From Hathewaya histolytica (GTDB taxonomy: Bacteria; Bacillota; Clostridia; Clostridiales; Clostridiaceae), in assembly GCF_901482605.1 (NCBI RefSeq), contig NZ_LR590481.1:1178001-1242000 (forward strand): a stretch of 64,000 nucleotides of DNA, written 5' to 3'. The first letter of the stretch is position 1, and each line of letters opens with the position of its first letter. The notes under the pieces were generated by a model. The model was not told where the DNA came from, made no database searches, and worked only from the letters and a program-made list of their open reading frames with translations. The position numbers were made by a program, and so were the translations under genes. Below, in pieces: positions 18,151 to 29,855 of this stretch.

Positions 18151-19191
18151 ATGTTTAATAAAGAATTATCATATAAAGAACTTAAGAATTTAAATAGATC
18201 TATTTATTTATATTTACATTGTGGCTATAACTTTGATAAGGTTTTACATGCCATAAGCAAGCAAAAAGGATTAAATAGAAAAGTTAGGAAATTTATAAAT
18301 GAAAGTATTTATTCCCTACACTCAGGAAAAAGTATTTATCTAAGTTTTAAGTCTACGAAAAAGATACCAAGTTATATGCTTAATATTTTAAAGGTAGGGG
18401 AAGAAACGGGTAGGCTTGAGGAGACTTTTAAAGAATTATGGAATTACTATAGTTGGAAAAATAAAAGTAAGAAAGAAATGATTAATGCTATATCGTATCC
18501 TGTGACTATACTTATATTAAGTCTTGTAATTTCCTTTCTAGTTATAATGTATTTTATTCCTCAAATCTATGGATTAATGCAAAATATTTCAGTTGAGAGT
18601 ACAAAGAGTATAAACAGAATAATGGAATTAAATAGAGTTTTAAAAAATTATGGAATATATATTGCCATTGTAAGTGCTATTATTTTAGTTTTTGCAGTTT
18701 ATCTTTTTACTAATAATAAAAAAATCAAGTATATTATATTAAACAAAACCCCACTACTTAATAGTATATATTTAGATAGTTTTAGTATGAATTTTTTTAA
18801 TTCTTTATATGTAACACTTTGTAATGGTATTACTTTAAAAGAAGGAATAGAAATTAACAAATTAGTTCAAAAAGATTATATAATAAGTGGAAAGTTAGAT
18901 AGGGTTACTGAAGATATAGAAAATGGGAAAAGTTTATTTACTTCATTAGATAGTTCAGAACTTTTTAATACGGAGGATTTAAATTTACTACTTACAGGGG
19001 AGGAGTCCGGTCAATTAGAGGAAACCTTCAAAAATATAGCTTTTTTAAAGGAAGAACAACTAAAAAGTAACATAAATATGATTTTAAAGGGAATACAACC
19101 TCTTATGATAATTTTACTTGGACTTGTTATATTTAATATTATATATAGCACTATAATACCCGTAATAGATATGATGGAGAAAATACAATGA
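18151..19191 (+). CDS. GspF/PilC/ComGB-family inner-membrane platform protein
   Basis: Protein of 346 residues with the duplicated T2SSF domain. GEETGRLEETFKEL (about residue 90) and GEESGQLEETFKNI (about 288) are the two copies of the signature. Membrane helices lie at about 115-137, 168-190 and 315-337. It anchors the ATPase and pilin assembly. It is 9 bp downstream of the ATPase gene and overlaps the first pilin gene by 4 bp. Confidence 0.92.
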   Translation: MFNKELSYKELKNLNRSIYLYLHCGYNFDKVLHAISKQKGLNRKVRKFINESIYSLHSGKSIYLSFKSTKKIPSYMLNILKVGEETGRLEETFKELWNYYSWKNKSKKEMINAISYPVTILILSLVISFLVIMYFIPQIYGLMQNISVESTKSINRIMELNRVLKNYGIYIAIVSAIILVFAVYLFTNNKKIKYIILNKTPLLNSIYLDSFSMNFFNSLYVTLCNGITLKEGIEINKLVQKDYIISGKLDRVTEDIENGKSLFTSLDSSELFNTEDLNLLLTGEESGQLEETFKNIAFLKEEQLKSNINMILKGIQPLMIILLGLVIFNIIYSTIIPVIDMMEKIQ

Positions 19192-19613
19192 GGAAAAAGG
19201 GATTTACTTTAATAGAATTAATTACGGTATTATGCATTATGGGTATTATTATATGTATATCTTTTCCTTCTATTAAATATTATCTTAGCTTAAAGGAGAA
19301 AAAAGAGTTAGATTACTATGCAGAAATAACTTTAGATTTTGTAAATAATAGCAAGATCATTTGTAAGTCACAAGACAAAAGCGGTGTTGTAAATTACATT
19401 AGGAATGATAATTCTTTAAATTTATATTTAAACGGAGATTTATATAAAAAAGTGAAATATCCAAAGAATATTTATATAAACACCAAAAGAATAATTGTTA
19501 AAAGTTCCGGTGCTTTAGATAATGGATTAACTTTAGTATTAAAAAATAATAAAGGAGAATTTAAAAAAATAACCTACAATGTTTATACGGATTATGGAAA
19601 GATCAAAGAATAA
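19188..19613 (+). CDS. Type IV prepilin-like protein (major-type leader)
   Basis: Protein of 141 residues with a very short class III leader (MRKKG) cleaved before FTLIELITVL, carrying the +5 Glu that guides pilin assembly. The hydrophobic helix extends to about residue 27. It overlaps the platform gene (ATGA) and is overlapped by the next pilin gene, showing a tightly coupled operon. It may be the main subunit or a ComGC/ComGD-like pseudopilin; sequence alone does not decide. Confidence 0.85.
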   Translation: MRKKGFTLIELITVLCIMGIIICISFPSIKYYLSLKEKKELDYYAEITLDFVNNSKIICKSQDKSGVVNYIRNDNSLNLYLNGDLYKKVKYPKNIYINTKRIIVKSSGALDNGLTLVLKNNKGEFKKITYNVYTDYGKIKE

Positions 19614-20046
19614 AGGTTTTACTTTAATGGAAGTAGTAATAAGTATTTCAATATTTTTTATAATAGCTTTTTCTGTATTAAATTTAAAAATCTCTTCTTC
19701 TCAATTAAGAAAAAGGGAAGTTGCATTTCAGAATTTTAAAAGTAGTATAGAAACTTTAAGGAATTTAATACTAACAGAATATTCCTATGAGGATATAGAA
19801 GCAATGAATGAAGAAACTTATTATATAAATAATGAAGAATTGAAAGTAGATAGTATTTTTAATAAGGGTATAGGTGTATTGAGTATAGAAGAACCATTAG
19901 ATACTCCATTTATTAAGGTGAATTTTAAAAATAACCAAAAGGGAATATTTGTTCAGTGTAGTTATAAATATGACAAAGCAATTGATCCAATCAACTATAA
20001 TTTTTTGAAAGGAAAGTTAAATGAAAAAAGGGATGACTCTAATTGA
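19594..20046 (+). CDS. Type IV prepilin-like protein (minor)
   Basis: Minor pseudopilin of about 150 residues. The leader MERSKNKG precedes FTLMEVVISISIF, with the +5 Glu retained. I prefer the ATG at 19594 over an in-frame ATG at 19579, because it gives the shorter, usual class III leader. The gene starts inside the preceding pilin gene, and the following one starts inside its end (20021). Confidence 0.78.
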   Translation: MERSKNKGFTLMEVVISISIFFIIAFSVLNLKISSSQLRKREVAFQNFKSSIETLRNLILTEYSYEDIEAMNEETYYINNEELKVDSIFNKGIGVLSIEEPLDTPFIKVNFKNNQKGIFVQCSYKYDKAIDPINYNFLKGKLNEKRDDSN

Positions 20047-20449
20047 AGTTGTTGTTAGCATATCATTAATTTTAATGCTTACAGTTTTATTAGGCAATTT
20101 TTTTATAAGAGAGAATAGGAATTATAATTTTTTTAAAAGAAAACATAGGGAAGAAATTACCTTAAAAGAGTCCTTAGAGTTTATGAAGCAAGAGATAAGT
20201 ACTGAAATGAAAAGCTTAAAGATTAACTCTAATAGTATAATTATGGGTTGTAAAGATAATAAAGTTAAAATTATAGAAAAACAATCTAAAAGACTTGTTA
20301 TAATAACTCAAAATACATATGGAGAAAAGGGAGTTAATACAATTTTAAAGAATGTGGAGTATTTCAAGGTACTTAGAAAAAGAGAAAATTTATATATAAG
20401 TGTGGGTTTAATAGGAGGCGAAAAATTAGAAAGATGCATTCAGATATAA
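20021..20449 (+). CDS. Type IV prepilin-like protein (minor, short leader)
   Basis: Protein of 142 residues. The leader is only MKKG, followed by MTLIEVVVSISLIL, with +5 Glu present. Both ends overlap neighbours (26 bp upstream, 16 bp downstream). Position third in the pilin string and the wide C-terminal variation suggest a minor, possibly tip, subunit. Confidence 0.78.
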   Translation: MKKGMTLIEVVVSISLILMLTVLLGNFFIRENRNYNFFKRKHREEITLKESLEFMKQEISTEMKSLKINSNSIIMGCKDNKVKIIEKQSKRLVIITQNTYGEKGVNTILKNVEYFKVLRKRENLYISVGLIGGEKLERCIQI

Positions 20450-20880
20450 AATTTACACATACAAAAAAAGGATATATATCAGTATATACTTTAGTAATTT
20501 CATCTATAATATTTTTAATAAGCATTTATATGTTGAGCTTTCGATATGAGGAATATTTGTATTCTTTAAATTCTTTTAAAGCTCTTAAGAAAGAAAGTTC
20601 TATATTAGATAAAAAAGAGGATTTAAAAACTAAACTAGACAAAATTTTAAAAGAAGAAATAAAACATATTTCAGAAGAAGAGTTAAAAAATTTTTTGAAG
20701 GAAAATAACGGAAAGAGTTTATTGGAAAATAAGGATGAGAATATATTAATATCTGGTGAGAATATAATTTTTCGATATAAAATACGTAATAATGTATTTA
20801 GAGAGGATAAATCTTGTATAAAAATATACAATAACAAATTCATTTTAATAAGACAGAATAATACTTATTATAATGGCTAA
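20434..20880 (+). CDS. Pilin-like protein without the +5 glutamate
   Basis: Protein of 148 residues. A basic leader (about 15 residues, ending KKG) precedes YISVYTLVISSIIF, a pilin-like hydrophobic helix in which position +5 is Tyr instead of Glu. A charged, helical C-terminal region follows. Loss of +5 Glu is characteristic of GspK/PilX-like tip pseudopilins. It is the last gene of the pilus operon. The function is inferred from position and leader only. Confidence 0.65.
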   Translation: MHSDIKFTHTKKGYISVYTLVISSIIFLISIYMLSFRYEEYLYSLNSFKALKKESSILDKKEDLKTKLDKILKEEIKHISEEELKNFLKENNGKSLLENKDENILISGENIIFRYKIRNNVFREDKSCIKIYNNKFILIRQNNTYYNG

Positions 20881-21062
20881 TAATAGTAATAGTGATTTTA
20901 CAGGATAATAAAATATAATTTCTTTATATAATAATATTTTCGCGAAGGAAGGAGAATATTTAAATATAATTTGCAAATATGACCTAATTTTGATAAAATG
21001 TTTTTTGGTAGGCACATAAATCTAATAAATACTACTAAACTAATTTTTAGCCAATAAATTAT

Positions 21063-21091
21063 TTGTATTTATACTATTTATGTAGTAAAAT
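21063..21091 (+). promoter_or_regulatory. Candidate promoter for efp
   Basis: TTGTAT (21063-21068), a 17-nt spacer and TAAAAT (21086-21091). The 267-bp gap between the pilus operon and efp holds no other gene that I can see. Confidence 0.5.
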
Positions 21092-21162
21092 TTAAAATGT
21101 AATTTTTAAAAACCAAAATTGGTAATTTTATAAAAATAAAACTCATTTTGGAGGGATATTTA

Positions 21163-21720
21163 ATGATATCAGCAGGAGATTTAAGAAAAGGAACCACATT
21201 TGAAGAGGATGGACAAGTGTTTACAGTTGTAGATTTCCTTCATGTTAAACCAGGAAAAGGAGCAGCTTTTGTAAGAACTAAAATTAAAAATGTTATTACA
21301 GGAAGCGCAGTTGAAAAAACTTATAATCCAACAGCTAAACTTCAAGAAGCAGTAGTTGAAAGAAAGGAAATGGAATATTTATATAATGATGGATCTTTAT
21401 ATTACTTTATGGATCAAGAAACATATGAGCAAATTCCATTGGACTACGCAAAGGTTGAAGGAGCTATAAAATTCCTAAAAGAAAATATGAAAGTAATTAT
21501 TAAATTTTTCAAAGGTGAAGCATTCTCAGTTGAAGCACCAAACTTTGTTGAGCTTCAAATAATAGAATGTGAACCAGGAATGAAAGGTAATACAGCTACT
21601 AATGCTATGAAACCAGCTAAGGTTGAAACAGGAGCAGTTGTTCAAGTACCTTTATTCGTAAATGAATTAGATTATATAAGAATTGATACTAGAAGTGGCG
21701 AGTACATGGAAAGAGTTTAA
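21163..21720 (+). CDS. efp: Translation elongation factor P
   Basis: Protein of 185 residues that relieves ribosome stalling at polyproline. The KOW-like N-terminal domain carries the modification loop [10 protein letters not shown] with Lys32; OB domains follow, ending GEYMERV. The in-frame TTG at 21148 falls within the Shine-Dalgarno region (TTGGAGGG), so the ATG at 21163 is the real start. A terminator follows 10 bp after the stop. Confidence 0.95.
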   Translation: MISAGDLRKGTTFEEDGQVFTVVDFLHVKPGKGAAFVRTKIKNVITGSAVEKTYNPTAKLQEAVVERKEMEYLYNDGSLYYFMDQETYEQIPLDYAKVEGAIKFLKENMKVIIKFFKGEAFSVEAPNFVELQIIECEPGMKGNTATNAMKPAKVETGAVVQVPLFVNELDYIRIDTRSGEYMERV

Positions 21721-21729
21721 TTTAACTAT

Positions 21730-21762
21730 AAAAAGTGCGATATATTCGCACTTTTTATTTTT
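21730..21762 (+). terminator. Intrinsic terminator after efp
   Basis: Perfect 11-bp stem (AAAAAGTGCGA / TCGCACTTTTT) with a 5-nt loop and a following T-rich run. Confidence 0.9.
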
Positions 21763-21798
21763 ATGCGCCTGGTATATTGGTAATCTTAAGAAATTTAG

Positions 21799-22092
21799 GA
21801 GTGTACAATACTTCATAAAAAAGAATTACTAGGAAGAATCTTAAACAACTTTGAAAAATACTATGAAGAATTCATAAACACAAATTCTATAAAAGATTGT
21901 ATTAAAATTTGTAGAGAAAACTCCATACTTTTAGGAAAAGAAGTAGAAATCATAGAAAGAGATAAGAAAAAGAGAGTAAAAGCCTTAGATATAAGCAATG
22001 AAGGTGCATTAATAGTAGAATATAAAAATGGGGAAATAGAAGAAATAATCTCTGGAGAAGTATCCATGAGGGGACTATACGGATACGTATAA
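21799..22092 (+). pseudogene. birA: BirA (biotin-protein ligase) C-terminal fragment
   Basis: An open frame of 97 codons with no usable start (a TAG lies immediately upstream at 21796). It translates to LLGRILNNFEKYYEEF, then ILLGKEVEII, ISNEGALIVEY and ending SGEVSMRGLYGYV. This order matches the end of the catalytic domain and the C-terminal SH3-like domain of biotin-[acetyl-CoA carboxylase] ligase. The DNA-binding and ATP-binding parts are missing. It sits between efp and the RHS island, so it may mark a recombination junction. An intact birA is expected elsewhere. Confidence 0.8.
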
Positions 22093-22094
22093 CG

Positions 22095-22149
22095 AATAAA
22101 CTATCTTTAGCAGAGTGAAATATCATGCTGGAGATGGTTTATTTTTTTA
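22095..22149 (+). terminator. Terminator after the birA fragment
   Basis: An 18-nt stem with a few G-U pairs (arms 22095-22112 and 22126-22143), followed by TTTTT. It separates the birA remnant from the RHS gene. Confidence 0.75.
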
Positions 22150-22291
22150 TTGAATTAAAAAATATTAATTAAGAGTGAAAAAAATGTAAATATATTGTTA
22201 ATAAACGTGGATTTTTATGACAAAGTTTTCGGGACTTCTACATTATAACTTTTATATAATAGTACAGAAAATGTAGAAAGGAGATACAAAC

Positions 22292-25200
22292 ATGCTAAAA
22301 ATGAAGAAAACCATAGCTAGCACACTTATAGTTACATTTCTAGCCACAATGCTTCCAGTAAAAGTTTTAGCCGTAGAGAACAGTTCTAGCAAATACGAAG
22401 AAAAGGAAGTAGTAGAAGAAGTAAAAGAATCTAAGATTGTAAAAGAAGAAGAAGAAAAAAGGGAGAAGAATATCAAGCACTTTTTAAAAGAAGATTCCAC
22501 CTATGAGGCCGTTGTATATCCAGATGCTGTCCATTATAAAGAGGATGGAAAGTGGAAAGAAATTGATAACTCTTTAGTTGAATCAAAAGATGAGGAGTTT
22601 AAAGGAACACAAAAGCCTGAAGAAAAAGAAGTAATAGATGATAACACTTTAAAAGAATCATAGAAGGAAAAGATACAAGAAGAAAATAATAATAAAGATA
22701 AAATTTTAGAAGAAAAGGTAGATATAAAACAAGAAGAAAAGAAAGGTGAAAATAAGGATAATAAGAGCATTAATACAGTAGAACAAGATAAGGATTTAAA
22801 GCAAGAGGAGGATAATAAAAGTCAAGAGGAAATAAAGAATAATAAAAAAAATGAACGGGTTAAATCTAAAAGTTCAGAAAAAGATAATAAAATAGGTTTA
22901 AGGGCTAAAGAAGGGGTAGAACCTGAAATAATAGATGAGCATAATAATGTACTAGAAAATAAAGATAATGATTTTAAAGTTAGGATTGCTAAAAGAGCTA
23001 ATGCTAAAAAAATAGTAAAGATTCAAAAAGGAAAATACGAAGTTTCTTGGGGCGTTTATAATGCAAGTGAATCTAAATACAATATAAAGCCTTTTAAGGA
23101 AAAAGAAATTGATAACGATATCGAAAAACAGGCAGAAGATACAGTAAATACAGAAGAAAAATTTAAAAGTGCAACTAATAAAGAGAAAGAAGAGATTAAA
23201 GAAGTCATAGTTGACAATGAGAAGAAAAAGACCTTAGAAAATTTAAATTCCATAGTTGAATTTAAGGATGTATATCCTAATGTAGATATGGAACTTGAAA
23301 TTAAATCTGACTTTTTAAAGGAAAATATAATATTAAATAATCCTATAGAAAACCCAGAATTTAGGTACATACTATATACTAAAAACTTAAAAGTCAATAT
23401 TAATGAAAATAAGGAAATTTTATTTTTTGATAATACCGATGGTAAAGAAGTTTTCACCATGGAAGTTCCTTATATGATAGATAATCAAGGGGAATTAAGC
23501 AAGGATATTGATGTACAGTGTATAGAAAAGGAAGATGGTGTACAAGAACTAGTTATAAAACCTAATAAGGAATGGTTAAATGCACCTAAAAGGGCATATC
23601 CAGTAAAGATAGATCCACCAGTGAGAAGCTCCTTAGATGTGAAAAAAATACAAGATGCTTTCGTTGCATCAGGACTTCCAACCCAAAACTATAGAGAAGC
23701 AGACCGCCTAGGAGTGGGGAATGGTAAATACTCTAAAACAACAAGAAGTTTTTTAAAGTTTGAGTTACCACAAATATCGTCTGCTGATATGATTATAGAT
23801 GCAAAACTCTACTCATTGTTATTTTCAGATCAAAATAATAATACTCAAATAAATGTTCATAAGGTCTTAGGAAATTGGGATTCTAAAAGTATTACTTGGA
23901 ATAGAAAACCTAACTTCAGTAGCAAGATAGAGGACTACGCAATTGTAAAAGGAAAAGTTGGATCAATATTTCATTGGGATATAACGGCTATAGCAAAGGA
24001 ATGGTATAATTCCGGGAATAATTATGGGCTAATGCTTAAAAACAATAATGAAAGTAGTGGATATACAGAATTTTTATCCTCCGATATACACAAGGATTTT
24101 AAAGGTATAAGACCTCAAGTCGTATTTTATTATGTTAATAATTCGGGTTTAGAGGATTACTGGAGTTATCATTCTCAAGAAGTGGGTAGAGCAGGAACAG
24201 GACATGTTAATGATTATAATGGGAATTTAGTTTTTACCCATAATGATTTAAGTACCAATGGCAACTTAATGCCTGCATCTATTTCTCATGTATATAATAG
24301 TAATGAAAAAGATAAAAGTATAGGTTTTGGACTAGGCTGGAGACTTAATTATTACCAAACAATAGAACCTAAGATTATAGAAGGAAAACGATGGTATGAA
24401 TATACCGATTCAGACGGTACAAAACACCATTTTAAATATGATGATAAAGAAAAAATTTATAAGGAAGATTCAGGATTAGACCTTAAATTTAAAATAAATT
24501 CTGATGGAAGTTATGAGATAAAGGATAAAGATGATAATACTTTAACATTTACTAAATGGGGTTATCTTTATATAGTTAAGGATAAGAATAATAATAAGTT
24601 AACAATTAACTATGGTGGTACCAAAGTAAGATCCATAACTGATGGAGCAGGAAAACAGATAAAATTCGATGTGCTATCTAATGGATATCTTGTAGGAATA
24701 ACAGATCCAGCAGGACGAAGAACATCATTTACGTATAGTGGTATTAAATTAAGTAAAATTACATATCCAGATGGTAAGTATACATTATATGAATACAATA
24801 GTGATAATACATTAAAGCTTGTAACTAATTATGATGGCTATCAAATGCAGTATGAGTATTATGGAAGTAAACCTAATAGAGTAAAAAAGGTATTAGAAAA
24901 ACATTCAAATGGAACCTTAGGTGGAGAATTATCTTTAGTTTATGGATTTAATCAAACCACCTTTAAAGATGTAAAGGGTAGAAGTCATATATATCAATTT
25001 AATAATCTTGGAAATACAGTTTCTGTTAAGGATACTGATGGGAGTGCTGAATATTACAAGTATTTTGACAAGGAAAATAATAAAAATAAACTAGAATTAG
25101 AATCAAAATTACAAAAAACCACTAAGAATTATTTAAAAAATCATAATATTGAACTTAATAATACAGAATGGACAAAAGACTCATGGACAGGATCAAGTGG

Positions 25201-28200
25201 ATCAGCAGATGTAACATCAGAAGATAAATATTTAGGAAATAAAAGTTTAAAAATTAATAAAACTAATGATAAATCAAGGCAATTCTATAGTCAAAGTTTA
25301 AACTTGGAAAAAGGAAAGACATATACGCTATCGGCCTATGTTAAAAGCAAAAATATAAGTAATAAAAATTCAAAAGGAGCAGGCGTATTTGTAAATTATC
25401 AGAATAACAAAGGAAGTTGGGAAACCGTAGAGTCAAGATTTATTTCTGGAAGTAATGATTGGGATAGGTTGGAAGTTAAATTTACACTGCCAAAAGATTC
25501 AGCTTCAAATCAAGTTTTAGCTAGGGCTGGGATTATGTCTGAAACTGGTATAGCTTACATTGATTCATTTCAACTAGAAGAGGGAAGCATAGCAAATAGA
25601 TATAATATGCTTGAGAATGCTAACTTTATGTATACCTCAGGAGACAAACCTTTATATTGGACTAAGGCAGCAGAATGTGACTCAGGAGATAAATACGAAG
25701 TTTTTGAGGGAAGAAAGACATTTAAAGTAAATGGAAATGCCACTAAAAATAAAAATATAGGACAAGTTGTATCAGCATCTGGTAAAAAAGGAGATACATT
25801 TGTAGTAAGTGGTTGGGGAAAATCGGATTCCGTTCCTACACATTCACAAAGATACTTTGCCCTAGATGTAGGTATTAAGAAAAAAGGATCTAATGAATAT
25901 CAGTGGACTGTTGTGCCATTTAATCAAGATTCATCACAATGGCAATTTGTATCTGAAAAGGTTGTAGCAAAGCATGATTATGATAGAATAACGGTTTATG
26001 GATTATATTATTTAAATGCCAACACTGCACACTTTAGTGATATACAATTATTTAAAGAAGAGTTTGGGCAAAGCTATACCTATGATTCAAAAGGAAATGT
26101 TATTTCTGTCGAAGACCTATCGAAGCAAAAAAGTAAGTTTGAATATAACGGTAATAATGATCTAGTAAAGTCTATCGATCCAAAGGGAAATGAATTTAAG
26201 TATGAGTATGATGGTAAGCGTAATGTTACAAAAGCTACTACATCAGAAAATGTAGTTTATTCTTTCACTTATGACAGTAAAGGAAATCCTCTTACATCAA
26301 AAGTATCTGGTTCAGGTTTATTTATGGAATCCTCTGCGGAATACACTGCAAATGGAAACTATATGAAGTCTATGACAGACAGTAGTGGTAATAAGATAGG
26401 TTACGATTGGAATGAAACAAAGGGATTATTAAATAAGTCCATAGATTCTAAAGGTAATGAAACTAATTATAAATATGATAATCTAGATAGAGTTATAAGT
26501 GTAGATAAGGATATTAAAAATGAGAGTTTAGTACAAATTCCATTTAACCATAATCTAAATAATAATAGTGGAATACAACCTATAGAAAGCCAAAGTGTCA
26601 CTTTTGAGAGAGACCTTAAAGGTGATATGAGCATGGGGGCCTTCCAGTCAACATATAACTTACTAAGTAAGAATTCCTCTTTTGAAAATACTACTAGTGA
26701 GTGGGCATTAACTGATTGGAATAAATCTACTGGAAAGTGGAGACTAGTACAAGATGGTGCAGTAGGTAAATATTCGTTAGAATGCTATGATAGTGATGGA
26801 AAGACTGATGGAAGTATAACCAATGCTATAGCATATCAGTATGTGGAATATCCAAGTGTAACAACTGAGGAAAAAATTCTTAGTCTAAGTGCTTATGCAA
26901 AACGAATAGGAAATGCCACACCAGGGCTTAGTGTAGTTTGTTATGATAATAGTGGAAATGAAATAGGTGGCTCTTATAAAATACACATGCAAGATATCGT
27001 AGAGAATAAATGGTGCAGAATATCAAAAGAATTTAATGTGCCAAAGGGAACTAAAAAAGTTAGAGCTGTTCTTAGAAGTAATGTTAAAGATAAGGAATTG
27101 GTTAGATTTGATGGTGTACAGTTAGAAGAGAAGCCTTTCCCAACCCCATATACTGATAACAGAAGATCAGGGGGGACAAGTCTTAAGTATAACTTTAATA
27201 TAAATGATGAAGAAGGTGCTTTTTCTAGTTTCTTTAAGCTAGCAGGCAACAAGAATGACTCTAAAACAATAATATCTACAGAAAAAGAAGAAAAGTCCCT
27301 ATTTAGTCTTTATTTAGATAAAGAAAATAATCTTCAACTTTCTGTAAAAGATAAAAATAAGCAGATTAAAAATATTATAACAGTAAATAAGGATCAAATT
27401 AAAAAGGACAACTGGCATTTTGTCCTAGTTAACTGGAAAAAGCTTGGAGATGAATATAAATTTAGCCTGTACCTAGATGATAAAAATTACGAGGCAAAGG
27501 TAAAGGATGTAGAAGATTTTTCAGGTGGAATTACATCAATAGGAAGTAATGCAAAGGGAACACAGATATTAGAAGGTTATCTTGAAAGATTCGTATACTC
27601 TAATAAAAATTTAAGTGTAGAAGAAATAGGAACACTTAAGCAAAAGAAAGATATAAAGTCTCAAAACATAAAAGTAACCAACAATTACACTTATGAAAAT
27701 GACAATATTAAAACTGTAAGTCATAATGGGTTTAGCTATATATTTAATTATGATGTTTTTGGTAATACAACCTCAGTAAATGTAGGTAAACAACAACTTA
27801 TAAATAATAAATACGAAGCTAGAACTGGAAAACTATTAGAATCTACCTATGGTAATGGACATAAAACAAGTCTTGACTATGATGGTACAGATGCCGTTAT
27901 AGGAAAAAGATTTAATGGGCAGTTAAAATATAGGTATGAGCATGATGCTAATGGTAATTTAGGTTACAAAGAAGACCTTGAAAATGGCGTGAATTATAGG
28001 TATATTTATGATGTAGCCGATAGATTAGTAAAGGTTGAAGATTCAAAAGGAAATTACTTTACTACAGATTACGATAAGAACAATAATAAGAGCAAAATAA
28101 TAGAAAGAATAAATGGAAAAGTCTATACCACATCATACTCCTATGATAAAGACAATAGGGTTAAAGATACTACACTTCCAAGTGGAAGTAAGGTGTTAAA

Positions 28201-29839
28201 TAACTATGATAGTATAGGAAGAATAACTAAAAATGAAGTAAATACAGGAAAAACAAGTTTAAATACTACATTTACCTTTGAGGCAGGTTACAAAGGTTCT
28301 CAAACTAACAGAATTAGTAGTATGAAAAACAATAACAAGGAGATACTTTATACCTACGATAAAAATGGAAACATAGAAACCATAAAATCAGAAGGAAAGT
28401 TAATAAAGTATCACTATAACTCTCTAAATGAAGTTATAAGAGAAGATAATGAACCTTTAGGAAAAACTATAGTTTATAATTATGATGTTGGTGGCAATAT
28501 TACTTCAAAAATAGAATATGAGTATGTAGGTTCTCAAAAATTAGGAAAAGAAATAAAAACATATAATTATGAATATGGAGATTCTAATTGGAAAGACAAG
28601 CTAACAAGCTTTGATGGAAAAGAAATAACCTATGATGCCATAGGAAACCCACTAAGTTATGATGGATATAAGTTCACATGGCAGCATGGAAGACAGTTAA
28701 AATCTATAAGTGGAAACAATAAAAATATATCATACAAGTACAATGATTCTGGAATAAGAACAGAGAAAAGTGTAAATGGAGAAGTCACAAAATATCACTT
28801 AAATGGTTCAGATGTAGCCTATGAAGAAACTCTAGATTCCACAGGTAAAGTAAAAGACAGCATATATTACAACTACGATGCATCAAACCACTTAGTAAGT
28901 ATGACCCTAAATAGTGAAGAGTATTTCTATATAAGAAACGCTCAAAATGATATAATAGCATTAACAGATAAATCAGGAAAAGAAGTAGTAACTTATAACT
29001 ATGATACCTGGGGAAAACTGATATCTGTGGAAGGGACTTTAAAAGATACCGTAGGAATAAAAAATCCATATAGGTATAGAGGATATAGATATGATATAGA
29101 AACAGGATTTTATTATTTAAGTACAAGATATTATAATACTAATTTTGGAAGATTTATTAATATGGATTCACTAGGTGGAAAGATTGGAGTACTATTATCT
29201 CATAATGTATTTGCTTATTGTATGAATAATCCGGTAAATATGGAGGATTCAAGTGGGAATTTTCCTTTAGCACTTAGGTGTTTTGGGGAACTTACGGGAG
29301 GAGCAATAGCAGCAGTTGGAGCAGTATTATCATCAACAGTAGTTATTGCAGGAGCACTGATATTAACAACTTGTTTTTTAGGTTATACAATATATAATTA
29401 TTATTCACATTCAAGTTCTGGTAGTTCTTCATCAAAAATTTCTAGTAAGGGGGGAGTAACTGGTAAAACCAATATAAATGGTGGTGGTATTAGAAGAGGA
29501 GGAAGCAATAGGAAACCACCTAAAAAATATAAAAAACCTAGAAAAATAAAAAAAACAACACATGGACATCATACATATCCTAAATACTTAGGTGGAGCAG
29601 TTGCACAAAAACTTGTTGAACTGGCACCACAAATACACAGAGAATTACATGCAGCCATACATAAATTTGAAGGTGGATGGCTTGCTCCTAAGAAAGGATA
29701 TACAGGTAAAACCATACAGTATATTTACGATAAGCAGCAAATACAAGAGGGGTTAATAAGATTTTATAATAGTATTGATGAGTTTAAAGATTTGTTAGAA
29801 CCGCTTAAGGAAGCCATAAGATATACAATGGAAAAATAG
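22292..29839 (+). pseudogene. Secreted RHS/YD-repeat (WapA-like) polymorphic toxin, interrupted by one in-frame TAG
   Basis: Read through the TAG at 22661-22663 (codon 124), this is a single frame of 2516 codons. Order along the protein: signal peptide (about 1-27, ending KVLA); an acidic, low-complexity region; a DNRLRE/wall-protein domain around KIQDAFVASGLPTQ (about 445-620); RHS/YD repeats; two or three carbohydrate-binding-like modules (SFQLEEGS, VQLEEKPFP ends); a LamG-like domain (about 1640-1790); more YD repeats; and the RHS core ending NPYRYRGYRYDIETGFYYL and GRFINMDS. The variable C-terminal tip has a hydrophobic stretch, a basic linker and HGHHTYPKYLGG...HRELHAAIH, an HNH/Endo VII-like nuclease motif. 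Without readthrough, the first product is a 123-residue secreted stub and the rest (ATG at 23288, 2183 residues) has no signal peptide. Confidence 0.85.
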
Positions 29840-29855
29840 TAGAGGTGAATTAAAA

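Noticed and set aside
22661-22663. TAG in the RHS gene as pyrrolysine or programmed readthrough
   Set aside because: There is no evidence in the window for pyl genes or a downstream recoding structure; a nonsense mutation or sequence error is simpler.
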